DNA from: CAKZLS01 sp963771545
GTDB lineage: Bacteria; Pseudomonadota; Alphaproteobacteria; Rhodospirillales; Defluviicoccaceae
DNA length: 64,000 nucleotides
NCBI GenBank assembly: GCA_963771545.1
Contig: CAVYTX010000003.1
Span: forward strand, 124,001-188,000
Direction: 5' to 3'
Shown here: piece after piece, positions 1-8,266 of the stretch
How the letters are laid out: each line of letters starts with the position of its first letter
Position numbering within the stretch: position 1 is the stretch's first letter
The notes under the pieces: generated by a model
Seen by the model: the letters and a program-made list of their open reading frames with translations, nothing else
Database searches by the model: none
What the model was told of the DNA's origin: nothing
Program-made: the position numbers and the translations under genes

Positions 1-39
1 GGTGAGAAAGATTATGCCTGGCGACTTGCCAGGAGTCCG

Positions 40-1359
40 ATGGTAGGCAATAGTCTCGCCGTCTTCCCGCTGCGCAAACTGTGGTTGAGGGGCGCTCATC
101 GTGTCACCCATACCGAACTCCCAGGCATGACGTTGAAAACGAACCATAACACCGCATCGGCGGCGGACGCCATGGGCAACCCGGCTATCCCCAATCGCGG
201 CTACGCGGGCGAGGGTCCGTTGACGGTCCTGCAGGTTTTGCCGGCATTGCACCACCAGGGCGGACTGGAACAAACCGTGCTGGCGGTCGCCGCCGCCGTT
301 GCCGGGGACGGTCAGCGGTCCGTTGTTGCCTCGGTGGGCGGCCCCTTCGTCCACACGCTGACCCGCGGCGGGGCGACGCACGCAATACTGCCGCTGGATA
401 GCGGCAATCCGCTGACCCTGTATGCGAATGGCGGCAAACTCGCCGAACTGATCGAAGCCGAAGACGTGGATGTGATCCACGCGTTCGCTCCCGGTCCGGC
501 GTGGAGCGCGTGGTGGGCGGCGCGGCGAACCGGCCGAACCTTCATGACCACGTTTTATGGACTGCCGGCGCACGCCAGCCGAACATGGCGCCGCTACACC
601 GCGGTGATGACCTGGGGAAAACCGGTTGTCGCGATTTCGCAATTCGTCGCCGGCCGGCTCAACCGCGAATATGGGGTGCCGGCCAGCGATATCCGGGTCG
701 TCTACCCCGGGATCGATGTCGACCGGTTCGACCCGCTTGCGGTTTCCACCGACCGAATCGTTGCCCTCGCGCAACGGTGGCGGCTGGAAGACGGTCACCC
801 CGTCGTCATGGCGCCGGGCGATCTCGTTCCGGGAAAAGGCCATGAAATCCTCCTGGAGGCCGTGAGCAAGCTGAACCGAAAGGATATCTGTTGTCTGATC
901 GTCGGAGCCGAGGGCGGCGACGGACGCTATCGGCGCTCCATCGAAGAGCTGGCCGCCGCTTCCGGCCTCGGCGGCGGCGTCCGGCTCGTCGATCGCTGCG
1001 ACGACTTACCGGCCGCCTACATGCTGGCCGACGTGGTCGTCAGTCCGTCAACCGAACCTCAGGCGTTCGATACCCACATTATCGAAGCGCAGGCCCTGGC
1101 CCGGCCCGTCATCGGCGCCGACCACGGGGGCGTGCGAGAGGCCATCGACGCCGACTGGACGGGATGGCTGGTTCCGCCGAAAGACGCCGAGGCCCTGGCC
1201 GCCGCCATCGACAGCGCGCTTAGGCTCTCCATGGAAGAGCGTTCCCGGCTGGGAGAGGTCGCCCACGCTTACGTCCGGGAACACTTCTCGAAAGCGGCCA
1301 TGTGCGCCCGGACCTTGAAAATCTACAGAGAGGTAGCGGTGGCGCGCCGCAACCTCTGA
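40..1359 (+). CDS. GT4-family glycosyltransferase
   Basis: The product (439 aa) is a GT-B fold retaining glycosyltransferase that would transfer a sugar from a nucleotide donor during cell-envelope or exopolysaccharide assembly. The N-terminal Rossmann half starts near residue 61 (LTVLQVLPALHHQGGLEQ) and the donor-binding half has the VMAPGDLVPGKGHE stretch near 256-269. The acidic pair of the GT4 E-x7-E region is represented by E339 and E349 (TEPQAFDTHIIEAQALARPV). The ATG at 40 has AGGAG at 31-35; ATG codons at 127 and 172 are alternatives because the first 60 residues look unstructured. The TGA stop shares its last base with a 12-bp match to the palindromic repeat at 12441. Acceptor and sugar are unknown. 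The head-to-head-convergent GH5 gene suggests a polysaccharide locus. Confidence 0.85.
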   Translation: MVGNSLAVFPLRKLWLRGAHRVTHTELPGMTLKTNHNTASAADAMGNPAIPNRGYAGEGPLTVLQVLPALHHQGGLEQTVLAVAAAVAGDGQRSVVASVGGPFVHTLTRGGATHAILPLDSGNPLTLYANGGKLAELIEAEDVDVIHAFAPGPAWSAWWAARRTGRTFMTTFYGLPAHASRTWRRYTAVMTWGKPVVAISQFVAGRLNREYGVPASDIRVVYPGIDVDRFDPLAVSTDRIVALAQRWRLEDGHPVVMAPGDLVPGKGHEILLEAVSKLNRKDICCLIVGAEGGDGRYRRSIEELAAASGLGGGVRLVDRCDDLPAAYMLADVVVSPSTEPQAFDTHIIEAQALARPVIGADHGGVREAIDADWTGWLVPPKDAEALAAAIDSALRLSMEERSRLGEVAHAYVREHFSKAAMCARTLKIYREVAVARRNL

Positions 1360-1370
1360 TACCAACGGTC
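1359..1370. repeat. 12-bp terminal match to the 12441-12600 palindromic element
   Basis: The sequence ATACCAACGGTC immediately after the glycosyltransferase stop equals the outer end of the inverted repeat at 12441. In both places the A of the TGA stop is the first base of the match. Only this end is seen here. It could be a relic of the element or chance similarity. Confidence 0.35.
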
Positions 1371-1407
1371 ACGAGCAGCGAGCGTTCGTATCGATGATCG
1401 AGTTCCG

Positions 1408-2832
1408 CTAACGGATATCGGCGATGTCCGTGCCGGACGCGGGAATCTCGAGGCCAAGGGCCTGGATGTAGCCTGCGTTGGGCGTGCTGTTTTCGAAGCG
1501 GATGTTGTTGAGCAGCTCGTCCAGCGCCGTGTCGATCACCGCGCTGGCCGGGCGATGGGCCCGGATGTCCGCCAGAGCGGCCCGCGGGCTGTCGGCAAAG
1601 GCGACAATGGCGTCCCACGCCTCGGTCTTGGATACGGAGACGACGGCCGATGACGAGTCGATTTTCTTGTAGGGCCAAAATGCCCAGCCGATGTTGTTTT
1701 GTTCAAGGAGTTGTCGCATGGCGGCAATCCATTCGTCGGTGTTTTCCCCCGACTCGCCCAGCCATAGCGGGACGTTGTGGGTCTCCGCGAAGTCCACGTA
1801 GCGCTGAATGGTATCCTGCACGGGATCCGTCCAGTAGGTGTGGAACGTATAGGCTACCTTGTCGTCGAACGACGCGCCCAGCACATCGAAATTGGTGCCC
1901 CACTGGGCGCCGCTCAGAATAACGATGTGATTGGTGTCCACCTCGCGGATGGCGGCGGCGATCCGCTTGAACAGGGGTTCCAGTTTCGGGTTGAAGTGGG
2001 CGGTATCGAGAAAGTGGGCGATGGGCTCGTTGAGCAGGTCGTAACCGAGAACCGCCGGCTCGCCGCTGTACCGCTCGGCCAGGGTCCGCCAAATGCGGAT
2101 CAACAGCGCTTGGTCGCGCTCGCTATCGTAGAGGAACGGGTGGCCCCAGCTGTCGTCGATATTGTCGCCGGTCTGGCCTCCGGGTGCGGCGTGCATGTCG
2201 AGGATGACGTACAAACCCTCCTCGCGGCACCAGGCGATGAGCCGGTCGAGCAGAGCAAAGCCCGGCCCATCGAGTGTCTCCAAGTCACTTTCAGACACGA
2301 ACAGGCGATAGTGGAGGGGTACGCGAACGGAATTTAAGCCCAGACGTTTGATGAACCGGATATCGTCGCGGGTGATGTAGGTCTCGCGGAAAGTATTCCA
2401 AAAGACCCGTGCCCGCTGTTCGCCGATTAATTGCTCGATGGTGGTGTAGATCAGTCGCGGCGACGTGGCCTTTTCGAACTTGAACATGTAGCCCTCCGGC
2501 ACCAGCCAATTGCCGAGATTGATACCCTTGAGATGCAGGGGCGCGCCGTTGGGCGTAACGAAATTCTTGCCATCGGTGTCGACGAAACCGTCAGGCGCCG
2601 TGGTGGCGAAGCTCGTCGGATCGGTCTCGATCGTCTCGACGCCGGCTTGGGCGGAAAAGGCCGGGCCGACGATTATCACGGCGGCTAACACCGGAGTTGC
2701 GAGCGCGCGCGCCGAAAGCCGGCGCGCAAGACTTGCGGCGGGACCCATGAAAGAGCGCAGGCGGGACAGCACTCCTTGCTTGCGGTCTTCGAATTCACGA
2801 TGACGCTCCATTAAGGAAAACTCTTCGATCAC
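1408..2832 (-). CDS. Secreted GH5-family glycoside hydrolase (exo-beta-1,3-glucanase-like)
   Basis: The 474-aa product is a TIM-barrel glycoside hydrolase of family 5. The LKGINLGNWLVPEG segment (101-114) resembles the strand-1 signature of exo-beta-1,3-glucanase-type GH5 enzymes. The acid/base is E269 in LLNEP and the nucleophile E360 in LWLGESG; RVPLHY (170-175) and HTYW (331-334) are further active-site strands. A basic region and a hydrophobic stretch (41-60) ending in FSAQA give a likely signal peptide cut after A63, so it acts in the periplasm or outside. The GTG start has GGGAGG five bases upstream. It converges on the GT4 gene and diverges from the outer-membrane-like gene, which fits trimming or remodelling of a beta-glucan-type polymer. 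The exact substrate is inference. Confidence 0.85.
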   Translation of the reverse strand: MIEEFSLMERHREFEDRKQGVLSRLRSFMGPAASLARRLSARALATPVLAAVIIVGPAFSAQAGVETIETDPTSFATTAPDGFVDTDGKNFVTPNGAPLHLKGINLGNWLVPEGYMFKFEKATSPRLIYTTIEQLIGEQRARVFWNTFRETYITRDDIRFIKRLGLNSVRVPLHYRLFVSESDLETLDGPGFALLDRLIAWCREEGLYVILDMHAAPGGQTGDNIDDSWGHPFLYDSERDQALLIRIWRTLAERYSGEPAVLGYDLLNEPIAHFLDTAHFNPKLEPLFKRIAAAIREVDTNHIVILSGAQWGTNFDVLGASFDDKVAYTFHTYWTDPVQDTIQRYVDFAETHNVPLWLGESGENTDEWIAAMRQLLEQNNIGWAFWPYKKIDSSSAVVSVSKTEAWDAIVAFADSPRAALADIRAHRPASAVIDTALDELLNNIRFENSTPNAGYIQALGLEIPASGTDIADIR

Positions 2833-2898
2833 AAACGCCTCCCAGGTCGATTCGGCCGGGAAGGTAACTAGCCGTGATTAAGGAAGAACTAATTCCGG

Positions 2899-2917
2899 GC
2901 AAAATGCATTGTTTTGC
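2899..2917. promoter_or_regulatory. Inverted repeat in the divergent GH5/outer-membrane intergenic region
   Basis: GCAAAA and TTTTGC form a 6-bp inverted repeat with a 7-base spacer in an AT-rich stretch between two divergent genes. It could be an operator shared by both, but no known regulator motif was recognised. Confidence 0.25.
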
Positions 2918-3026
2918 AACCGTTAGATGTATAACCCCGTCCGCTGATCGATTCGACCCCGCGAAGTAAAATATTTAGAAATACTGGCGATAGTTACAGC
3001 TCCTGATTGTTCTGTGGGAGCTGTGT

Positions 3027-4469
3027 GTGATAGGCCGAGAGTGGCGCATCTCGATGACATGTGCCGTGTTCGTGGCGTTCTCGTATTCGTCCAAGGCATG
3101 GTCGATCTGTTTGCCGGAGGAGCAGGGGGCGGATTCGTCCCTGACGGCGAACCGTGGCGTCATGGAGCTTTCCGGCCATGATCGCCGAGAGTCGGCCTCC
3201 GACGCGGAAACGCCGGTCGGAGATCTGTCGTTTCAGGGCGGCAACCCGCTGGTCTACGAGTCCTTTTCGGGCTGTGGCCGGCGCGCGCGGATGGCGTGGG
3301 CGGGCTCTCGCGTCCGCGTGTCCTACGCCAAGGCCGCGAACGCCGCCCCCTTCGCCGGCTTCGATGGGCAGTCCTTCAAGAGCGAAGAATTCCTGGACGC
3401 CGGGGTAACCAGCGCCGTCGGAACCTTCGGAGATGCCGGCGTCACGGCCAGCGCGCACGCCACCGGCACGGGGGGCGACGCGGCGCGGGCGAGAACGGCG
3501 GGGGGCGGTTTTTGGCTGACGGACGCCGAGAATCGTTTTGCACTGAGTTCAAACGTCGCCGTGAACGGAAGCGATACGGCTCCGGCCCAGTCCTTCGCTC
3601 ATCGCCACCGGCTGGCACTAAAGCCGCTGAGTTTCGGCTCCGGCGCAGTTTCCGGAGCGGTTTCGTTTTCGGAGGCCGACGCCGATTTTTACGCGGAACG
3701 AAGCAACCTCGAAGCGGATCGCCGGATCCTCTCCATCGAGAGCAAACTGGACGCGGGCGACGCCGACTGGGAGGTCAGCTATACCAAGGCTTGGGACAAC
3801 GTCGCCGACCTGCGGCGCGCGCCCACCCGGTCGTGGCAGGAAGTCGGAAGCCATTTTTCCTGGGGTTCCGTGAAGGCTCTCGGGGTTCCCGGCACGGTCG
3901 CTCTCCGCGCCAGCTTCAGGGATGAGCAACACCATTGGGCAAATGGCGACCTCGGCGCGGATCAATCGCAACTCAGCAAAACATGGGGAGTGAACTCGCG
4001 ATGGGGCGATTCCGCGCTGTTCGCCGGCGTCGATCTTGGCGGATCATTGAGCGTCAATCGCTCATCCGGAGAGAAGTATGAGCAAGTGGAAAAGCACCGA
4101 ATTGCCCTCGAACTGGGCGCCGAAAAGCATGGACAAACATTCCAAACCCTCTTTTTCGTCGAGGAAGAAGAAGTGAATATCGATGGGCAACCCTATTCGC
4201 CTCGCGACGTCGGATGGACACTTTCGGCGAATGCCCTTGGCCAGACATTTGCGTCGTCACTAATGTATCGCGCCGGCCGGGATCGGGAACGGCACACCCC
4301 CTGGAAATGGACGTTCGGCGCCGAGCTCGACGCGGTCCGGATGGTGACCGGCGAAACGTCCAAGAGAAACTGGTTCGCGGTCGCAGAGATCAAGACCGAG
4401 GTCGAGAACCTGGACGTTGGCCTACAAACCAGTTTCCGGACCATGCTGTCCTCCGGCGTACGCTTTTAG
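3027..4469 (+). CDS. Putative outer-membrane beta-barrel protein, unknown function
   Basis: I do not recognise the family. The 480-aa product has a short basic then hydrophobic N-terminus (residues 4-26, ending KAWS) that could be a signal peptide. Beyond about residue 90 it is rich in alternating polar and hydrophobic stretches with many Gly, Ser, Ala and aromatic residues, as in transmembrane beta-strands. It ends in a C-terminal phenylalanine (SSGVRF), as BAM substrates usually do. The GTG start is chosen because GGGAG lies at 3016-3020; an in-frame ATG at 3054 is the alternative. Beside a glycosyltransferase and a secreted glucanase-like enzyme, a role in polysaccharide export or surface display is plausible but unproven. 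Confidence 0.6.
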   Translation: MIGREWRISMTCAVFVAFSYSSKAWSICLPEEQGADSSLTANRGVMELSGHDRRESASDAETPVGDLSFQGGNPLVYESFSGCGRRARMAWAGSRVRVSYAKAANAAPFAGFDGQSFKSEEFLDAGVTSAVGTFGDAGVTASAHATGTGGDAARARTAGGGFWLTDAENRFALSSNVAVNGSDTAPAQSFAHRHRLALKPLSFGSGAVSGAVSFSEADADFYAERSNLEADRRILSIESKLDAGDADWEVSYTKAWDNVADLRRAPTRSWQEVGSHFSWGSVKALGVPGTVALRASFRDEQHHWANGDLGADQSQLSKTWGVNSRWGDSALFAGVDLGGSLSVNRSSGEKYEQVEKHRIALELGAEKHGQTFQTLFFVEEEEVNIDGQPYSPRDVGWTLSANALGQTFASSLMYRAGRDRERHTPWKWTFGAELDAVRMVTGETSKRNWFAVAEIKTEVENLDVGLQTSFRTMLSSGVRF

Positions 4470-4592
4470 AGGAACGGTTCACGCACAATTTCTTGCCATG
4501 TCTTGACTATAAAGTGCACAGGTCTAGATTGCCGACCCACCCAACGGCATAAGGGCGAACCGATTTTGCAAAGCGAGGTTAAGACACAGGAC

Positions 4593-6512
4593 GTGATTCG
4601 GATCACTCTGCCCGACGGCAATGTCAAGGAATTCGGCCATCCCGTCTCGGGCGTCGACGTGGCCGCCGGCATTGGCCCCGGACTGGCCAAGGCGGCGCTC
4701 GCCGTTCGCGTCGACGGCGCGATGAAGGATCTCGCCACGGTCATCGGCGGCGATTCCGAATTGGCGATCGTGACCGCCAAGGACCCCGATGCCTTGGAGC
4801 TTCTCCGCCACGACGCCGCCCATGTCATGGCCGAAGCCGTTCAGGAGTTGTTTCCGGGCACCCAGGTGACCATCGGTCCGGCCATCGAAAACGGTTTCTA
4901 CTACGACTTCGCCCGCCCGGAACCGTTCACCCCGGACGATCTCGCGACCATCGAGGCGCGGATGCGCGAGATCGTCGACCGCGACGAGGCTATCTCCCGC
5001 GAGGAGTGGGACCGCGACCGGGCGATCGTCCACTTCAAGTCCATCGGCGAGCACTACAAGGCCCAGATCATCGCCGAAATTCCCGACGGCGAGCCGGTGA
5101 GCGTCTACCGCCAGGGAGACTGGCTCGACCTGTGCCGGGGGCCGCACTTGCCGTCCACCGGCAAGCTCGGCAAGGCGTTCAAACTAACCAAGCTCGCCGG
5201 GGCCTATTGGCGCGGCGACTCGCGCAACGAGATGCTGCAGCGGATCTACGGCACCGCCTGGGCCGACCAGAAGCAACTCGATGCGTACCTGCACATGCTG
5301 GAGGAGGCGGAACGGCGCGATCACCGCCGTCTTGGCCGCGAGATGGAGCTGTTCCACTTGCAGGACGTCGCCGCCGGCTCGGTGTTTTGGCACCCCAAGG
5401 GCTGGACGCTTTATCGCACGCTGCAACAGTACATGCGCGAGCGACTGGAGCGGGCGGGCTACGTGGAGGTCAACACCCCGCAATTGGTGGACCGGGGCCT
5501 GTGGGAGGCGTCGGGACACTGGGAAAAGTTCCGCGAGCACATGTTCACCGCCGAATCCGAGGACCGCATCCTGGCGCTGAAGCCCATGAACTGCCCGTGT
5601 CACGTGCAGATCTTCAAGCAGGGGATCACCAGTTACAAGGCTCTGCCGCTGCGCATGGCGGAATTCGGCTCGTGCCACCGCGACGAACCTTCCGGCGCGT
5701 TGCACGGATTGATGCGCGTGCGCGCCTTTACCCAGGACGACGCCCATATTTTTTGCACGGAGGATCAGATCACCTCGGAAACCGAGGCGTTCTGCGCTCT
5801 GCTTTTGAGCATTTACAAGGACTTCGGCTTCGAGGACGTAGTCGTCAAGTTTTCCGACCGGCCGGAAAAGCGGGCGGGCTCCGACGCGACCTGGGACAAG
5901 GCCGAGAACGCGCTCAAGGAAGCGACGGCCGCGGCCGGTCTGGCGACGGAATTGAATCCCGGTGAGGGCGCTTTTTACGGACCGAAGCTGGAATTCGTCC
6001 TGCGCGACGCCATCGGCCGGGATTGGCAGCTCGGCACCCTGCAGGTGGACTTCGTTCTGCCGGAGCGGTTGGACGCCACCTACGTGGGCGAGGACGGATC
6101 CAAGCATCGCCCGGTCATGCTCCACCGCGCCGTCCTCGGGTCGTTCGAACGGTTCATCGGCATTCTCATCGAACATTACGCCGGGCGGTTTCCACTCTGG
6201 CTGGCGCCGCTGCAATTGGTGGTGGCCACCATCACCCAGGATGCCGACGCGTATGCGCGCCGGGTTCATCGGGCGGCGGTATCGGCCGGGTTGCGGGCCG
6301 AGCTCGATCTCCGCAATGAAAAGATCGGTTACAAAGTCCGCGAGCATAGCGTGGGCAAAGTGCCAGTGATCCTTGTGGTTGGCGCTCGCGAGCAGGAAAA
6401 TATGACGGTTGCGATCCGCCGCCTGGGTTCTCAGAGCCAGGAAATACTTGCTCTTGATCAAGCGATTGCTAGACTTCTGGGCGAAGCGGCAGGCCCGCGA
6501 GCGGCGGAGTAA
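4593..6512 (+). CDS. thrS: Threonine--tRNA ligase
   Basis: Class II synthetase charging tRNA-Thr. From the GTG at 4593 the product is about 639 aa, the usual length, and begins MIRITLPDG like the family's N-terminal TGS domain. It has the second editing-domain motif LRHDAAHVMAEAV, the editing-site segment LDLCRGPHLPS, the class II core with the zinc Cys in KPMNCPCHVQIF, and the C-terminal anticodon-binding domain. The frame is open upstream, with TTG codons at 4503 and 4566; the latter has AAGGGC upstream and would add 9 residues. It heads the translation block thrS-infC-rpmI-rplT-pheST, the same order as in many bacteria. Confidence 0.95.
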   Translation: MIRITLPDGNVKEFGHPVSGVDVAAGIGPGLAKAALAVRVDGAMKDLATVIGGDSELAIVTAKDPDALELLRHDAAHVMAEAVQELFPGTQVTIGPAIENGFYYDFARPEPFTPDDLATIEARMREIVDRDEAISREEWDRDRAIVHFKSIGEHYKAQIIAEIPDGEPVSVYRQGDWLDLCRGPHLPSTGKLGKAFKLTKLAGAYWRGDSRNEMLQRIYGTAWADQKQLDAYLHMLEEAERRDHRRLGREMELFHLQDVAAGSVFWHPKGWTLYRTLQQYMRERLERAGYVEVNTPQLVDRGLWEASGHWEKFREHMFTAESEDRILALKPMNCPCHVQIFKQGITSYKALPLRMAEFGSCHRDEPSGALHGLMRVRAFTQDDAHIFCTEDQITSETEAFCALLLSIYKDFGFEDVVVKFSDRPEKRAGSDATWDKAENALKEATAAAGLATELNPGEGAFYGPKLEFVLRDAIGRDWQLGTLQVDFVLPERLDATYVGEDGSKHRPVMLHRAVLGSFERFIGILIEHYAGRFPLWLAPLQLVVATITQDADAYARRVHRAAVSAGLRAELDLRNEKIGYKVREHSVGKVPVILVVGAREQENMTVAIRRLGSQSQEILALDQAIARLLGEAAGPRAAE

Positions 6513-6872
6513 GCGGGGTATGCTTTTTTCGCGGGTTGCTTTGGAGGGGTTAGAGAACGCTTGACCGTCAAGGTGATTTCAGATGGCGTTCCGAGAGCAT
6601 GTGTTTCATTGACCCAATCGGCACCGACGTGGCCGATTGCGAGCGGAGTAAACAACCCCGCAAGGCGGTCCCACGGTCTCTCGGCGATCATTTCGTTACG
6701 GACGTCGGCAATGCAGCGGAGTTTCGGCATCGACGCCAAAACCGTTTCGATGCCGTATGGCGCCGCGTCGAGCGTTGATGTATGAGACCATTTCCAATCA
6801 AGGCGCGCAAATTCATCAATATTGGCCTGTCGGCTCGCGGGAGAGCGGGGCACGGAAAGAGGAGTTCGTTCC
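6513..6872. other. thrS-infC intergenic region (360 bp) without a convincing gene
   Basis: No clear promoter, terminator or known RNA was recognised. The minus strand carries an open frame that extends across the whole gap (6458-6946) with a plausible-looking residue mix, but roughly 60 percent G/C at third positions by hand count, below the neighbouring genes, no ribosome binding site, and overlaps with both thrS and infC. I leave it unannotated. Confidence 0.4.
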
Positions 6873-7409
6873 ATAGCCAGAGTACCATTTGACCAGACGC
6901 CGTCACGCGATGGCCCACGCGTCAACGAAGACATCGCCGTGTCCATGGTGCGGGTCGTCGATCACGAGGGAGAACAGCTGGGCGTCCTTGCCATTGCCGA
7001 CGCCCTGGACCGAGCGGCGGATGTCGGGCTCGATCTTGTGGAGGTGGCGCCAAACGCGGATCCACCCGTCTGCAAGTTTCTCGACTTCGGCAAGTTCAAG
7101 TACGAGGCGCAAAAGAAGAAAAGCGAGGCCCGGAAAAAGCAGAAGATCATCGATGTCAAGGAAATCAAGATGCGGCCGGGCATCGATGAGCACGACTATC
7201 AGGTCAAGATGCGGAACATGCGCCGCTTCCTTGAAGATGGCGACAAGGTCAAGGTCACCATCCGGTTCCGGGGCCGCGAAATGGTCCATCAGGATCTCGG
7301 AATGAAGGTTCTCGATCGCGTCCGCGAAGAGCTGGATGAACTGGCCAAGGTCGAGTTGATGCCCAAGCTCGAAGGCCGCCAAATGATCATGATCATGGCG
7401 CCGCGCTGA
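6873..7409 (+). CDS. infC: Translation initiation factor IF-3, probable AUA start
   Basis: IF-3 binds the 30S subunit, blocks premature 50S joining and checks the start codon and initiator tRNA. The 178-aa product shows the N-domain (GPRVNEDI, EGEQLGV, DLVEVAPNADPPVCKFLDFGKFKYE), the basic linker KKKSEARKKQK and the C-domain (KEIKMRPGIDEHDYQVKMR, FRGREM, EGRQMIMIMAP). A strong AAGAGGAG at 6857-6864 sits 8 bases before an in-frame ATA at 6873. No ATG, GTG or TTG lies between that site and GTG 6945, which is too late because the conserved GPRVNEDI block precedes it. The upstream TTG at 6822 has no ribosome binding site. E. coli infC uses AUU for autoregulation, so a rare start codon here fits the same control. 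Confidence 0.93.
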   Translation: MARVPFDQTPSRDGPRVNEDIAVSMVRVVDHEGEQLGVLAIADALDRAADVGLDLVEVAPNADPPVCKFLDFGKFKYEAQKKKSEARKKQKIIDVKEIKMRPGIDEHDYQVKMRNMRRFLEDGDKVKVTIRFRGREMVHQDLGMKVLDRVREELDELAKVELMPKLEGRQMIMIMAPR

Positions 7410-7413
7410 TTGG

Positions 7414-7438
7414 GGCGCCGGCGTTTCCGCCTGGCGCC
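7414..7438 (+). promoter_or_regulatory. Strong hairpin right after infC
   Basis: GGCGCC-GGCG, loop TTTC, CGCC-T-GGCGCC gives a 10-bp stem with one bulge four bases after the infC stop. There is no T-run after it, so it is more likely a 3' stabilising or processing structure than a terminator. Confidence 0.5.
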
Positions 7439-7457
7439 GTCCGGACCACTCGCCACC

Positions 7458-7486
7458 TTGCGTTTGTTGGCCGCTGGCCTTATAAA
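7458..7486 (+). promoter_or_regulatory. Candidate promoter for rpmI-rplT-pheST
   Basis: TTGCGT (7458-7463), 17-bp spacer, TATAAA (7481-7486). The predicted start near 7493 lies just before the hairpin at 7501, so transcripts would meet the putative attenuator at once. Confidence 0.4.
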
Positions 7487-7500
7487 CCACGCTTTCGTAC

Positions 7501-7569
7501 GCCTGACACAGCGGTCCGGCGCGGGCATGCCCAACCGCTGACAGGCATTTTTTCGCGTTGATCGCGAAA
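7501..7569 (+). terminator. Putative attenuator in the rpmI-rplT-pheST leader
   Basis: Stem one pairs GCCTG (7501-7505) with CAGGC (7542-7546), CAGCGGT (7509-7515) with ACCGCTG (7534-7540), and GGGC with GCCC at the tip; it is followed by ATTTTTT, the form of an intrinsic terminator. A second stem, TTTCGCG-ttgat-CGCGAAA (7551-7569), starts in the T-run and could compete. It lies 90 bases after infC, so it may simply end the thrS-infC transcript, or regulate the ribosomal protein and pheST genes. Confidence 0.55.
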
Positions 7570-7600
7570 TGCATAGCTTTACGGAACAAGGAAAAGCCAA

Positions 7601-7804
7601 ATGCCCAAGATCAAGATGAAGACGAAGTCGTCGGCGAAGAAGCGCTTCAGCGTGACCGGCACGGGCAAGGTCCGAGCCAATGTCGCCTGCAAGCAGCACA
7701 ATCTTCGCAAGCGCTCCAAGAAAATGAGACGCCAGGCGCGTGGCACGATGATCCTGTCGGATGCGGATGCCCGGATCGCTAAGTCCTGCATGCCCAACGC
7801 CTAA
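7601..7804 (+). CDS. rpmI: 50S ribosomal protein L35
   Basis: 67-aa very basic protein of the large subunit. It matches L35 throughout: MPKIKMKTKSSAKKRF start, GTGKV, the KQHNLRKRSKKMRRQARG helix. ATG is preceded by AAGGAA. It is 12 bases ahead of rplT, as in nearly all bacteria, and preceded by a structured leader that may control expression. Confidence 0.97.
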   Translation: MPKIKMKTKSSAKKRFSVTGTGKVRANVACKQHNLRKRSKKMRRQARGTMILSDADARIAKSCMPNA

Positions 7805-7816
7805 GGAGGATGGAAC

Positions 7817-8182
7817 ATGGCGCGCGTTAAACGCGGGGTTACGGCCCACGCTCGACACAAGAAAGTCATCGACAAGGCTCGCGGCTATCAGGGCCGGGGG
7901 CGGAACGCCTTTCGGGTTGCGATCCAGCGGGTGGAAAAGGGCCTGCAGTACGCTTATCGCGACCGGCGCAACCGCAAGCGGACATTTCGTCGGCTGTGGA
8001 TTCAGCGCATCAACGCCGCGGCCCGGGAACACGGTTTGACCTATTCCCAGTTCATGCACGGTCTGGCCAAGGCCGGCGTCGAGCTCGACCGCAAGGTGCT
8101 GTCCGACATCGCGGTGCGCGAACCGGATGCCTTCAAGGCCCTGGTCGAACACGCCCAAGGAGCCCTCGCGACCACGGGTTAG
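7817..8182 (+). CDS. rplT: 50S ribosomal protein L20
   Basis: 121-aa L20, an early 50S assembly protein and in other bacteria a translational repressor of its own operon. The basic N-terminal arm (MARVKRGVTAHARHKKV, GRGRNAFRVA) and the globular part (RRLWIQRINAAAREHGLTYSQFMHGL, DRKVLSDIA) are intact. AAGGAGG lies just before the ATG, overlapping the rpmI stop region, so the two are probably co-translated. Confidence 0.97.
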   Translation: MARVKRGVTAHARHKKVIDKARGYQGRGRNAFRVAIQRVEKGLQYAYRDRRNRKRTFRRLWIQRINAAAREHGLTYSQFMHGLAKAGVELDRKVLSDIAVREPDAFKALVEHAQGALATTG

Positions 8183-8266
8183 GCGGAAACACCGGATTCG
8201 AGCACTTCGGATCCGGTCCACAGGCAAAACGCACTCGTTTTTTCTCGGCGTATCTGCGCGAATAGC

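Noticed and set aside
7410..7600. pheST-type leader peptide rich in phenylalanine
   Set aside because: No short frame with clustered Phe codons occurs before the terminator-like hairpin.
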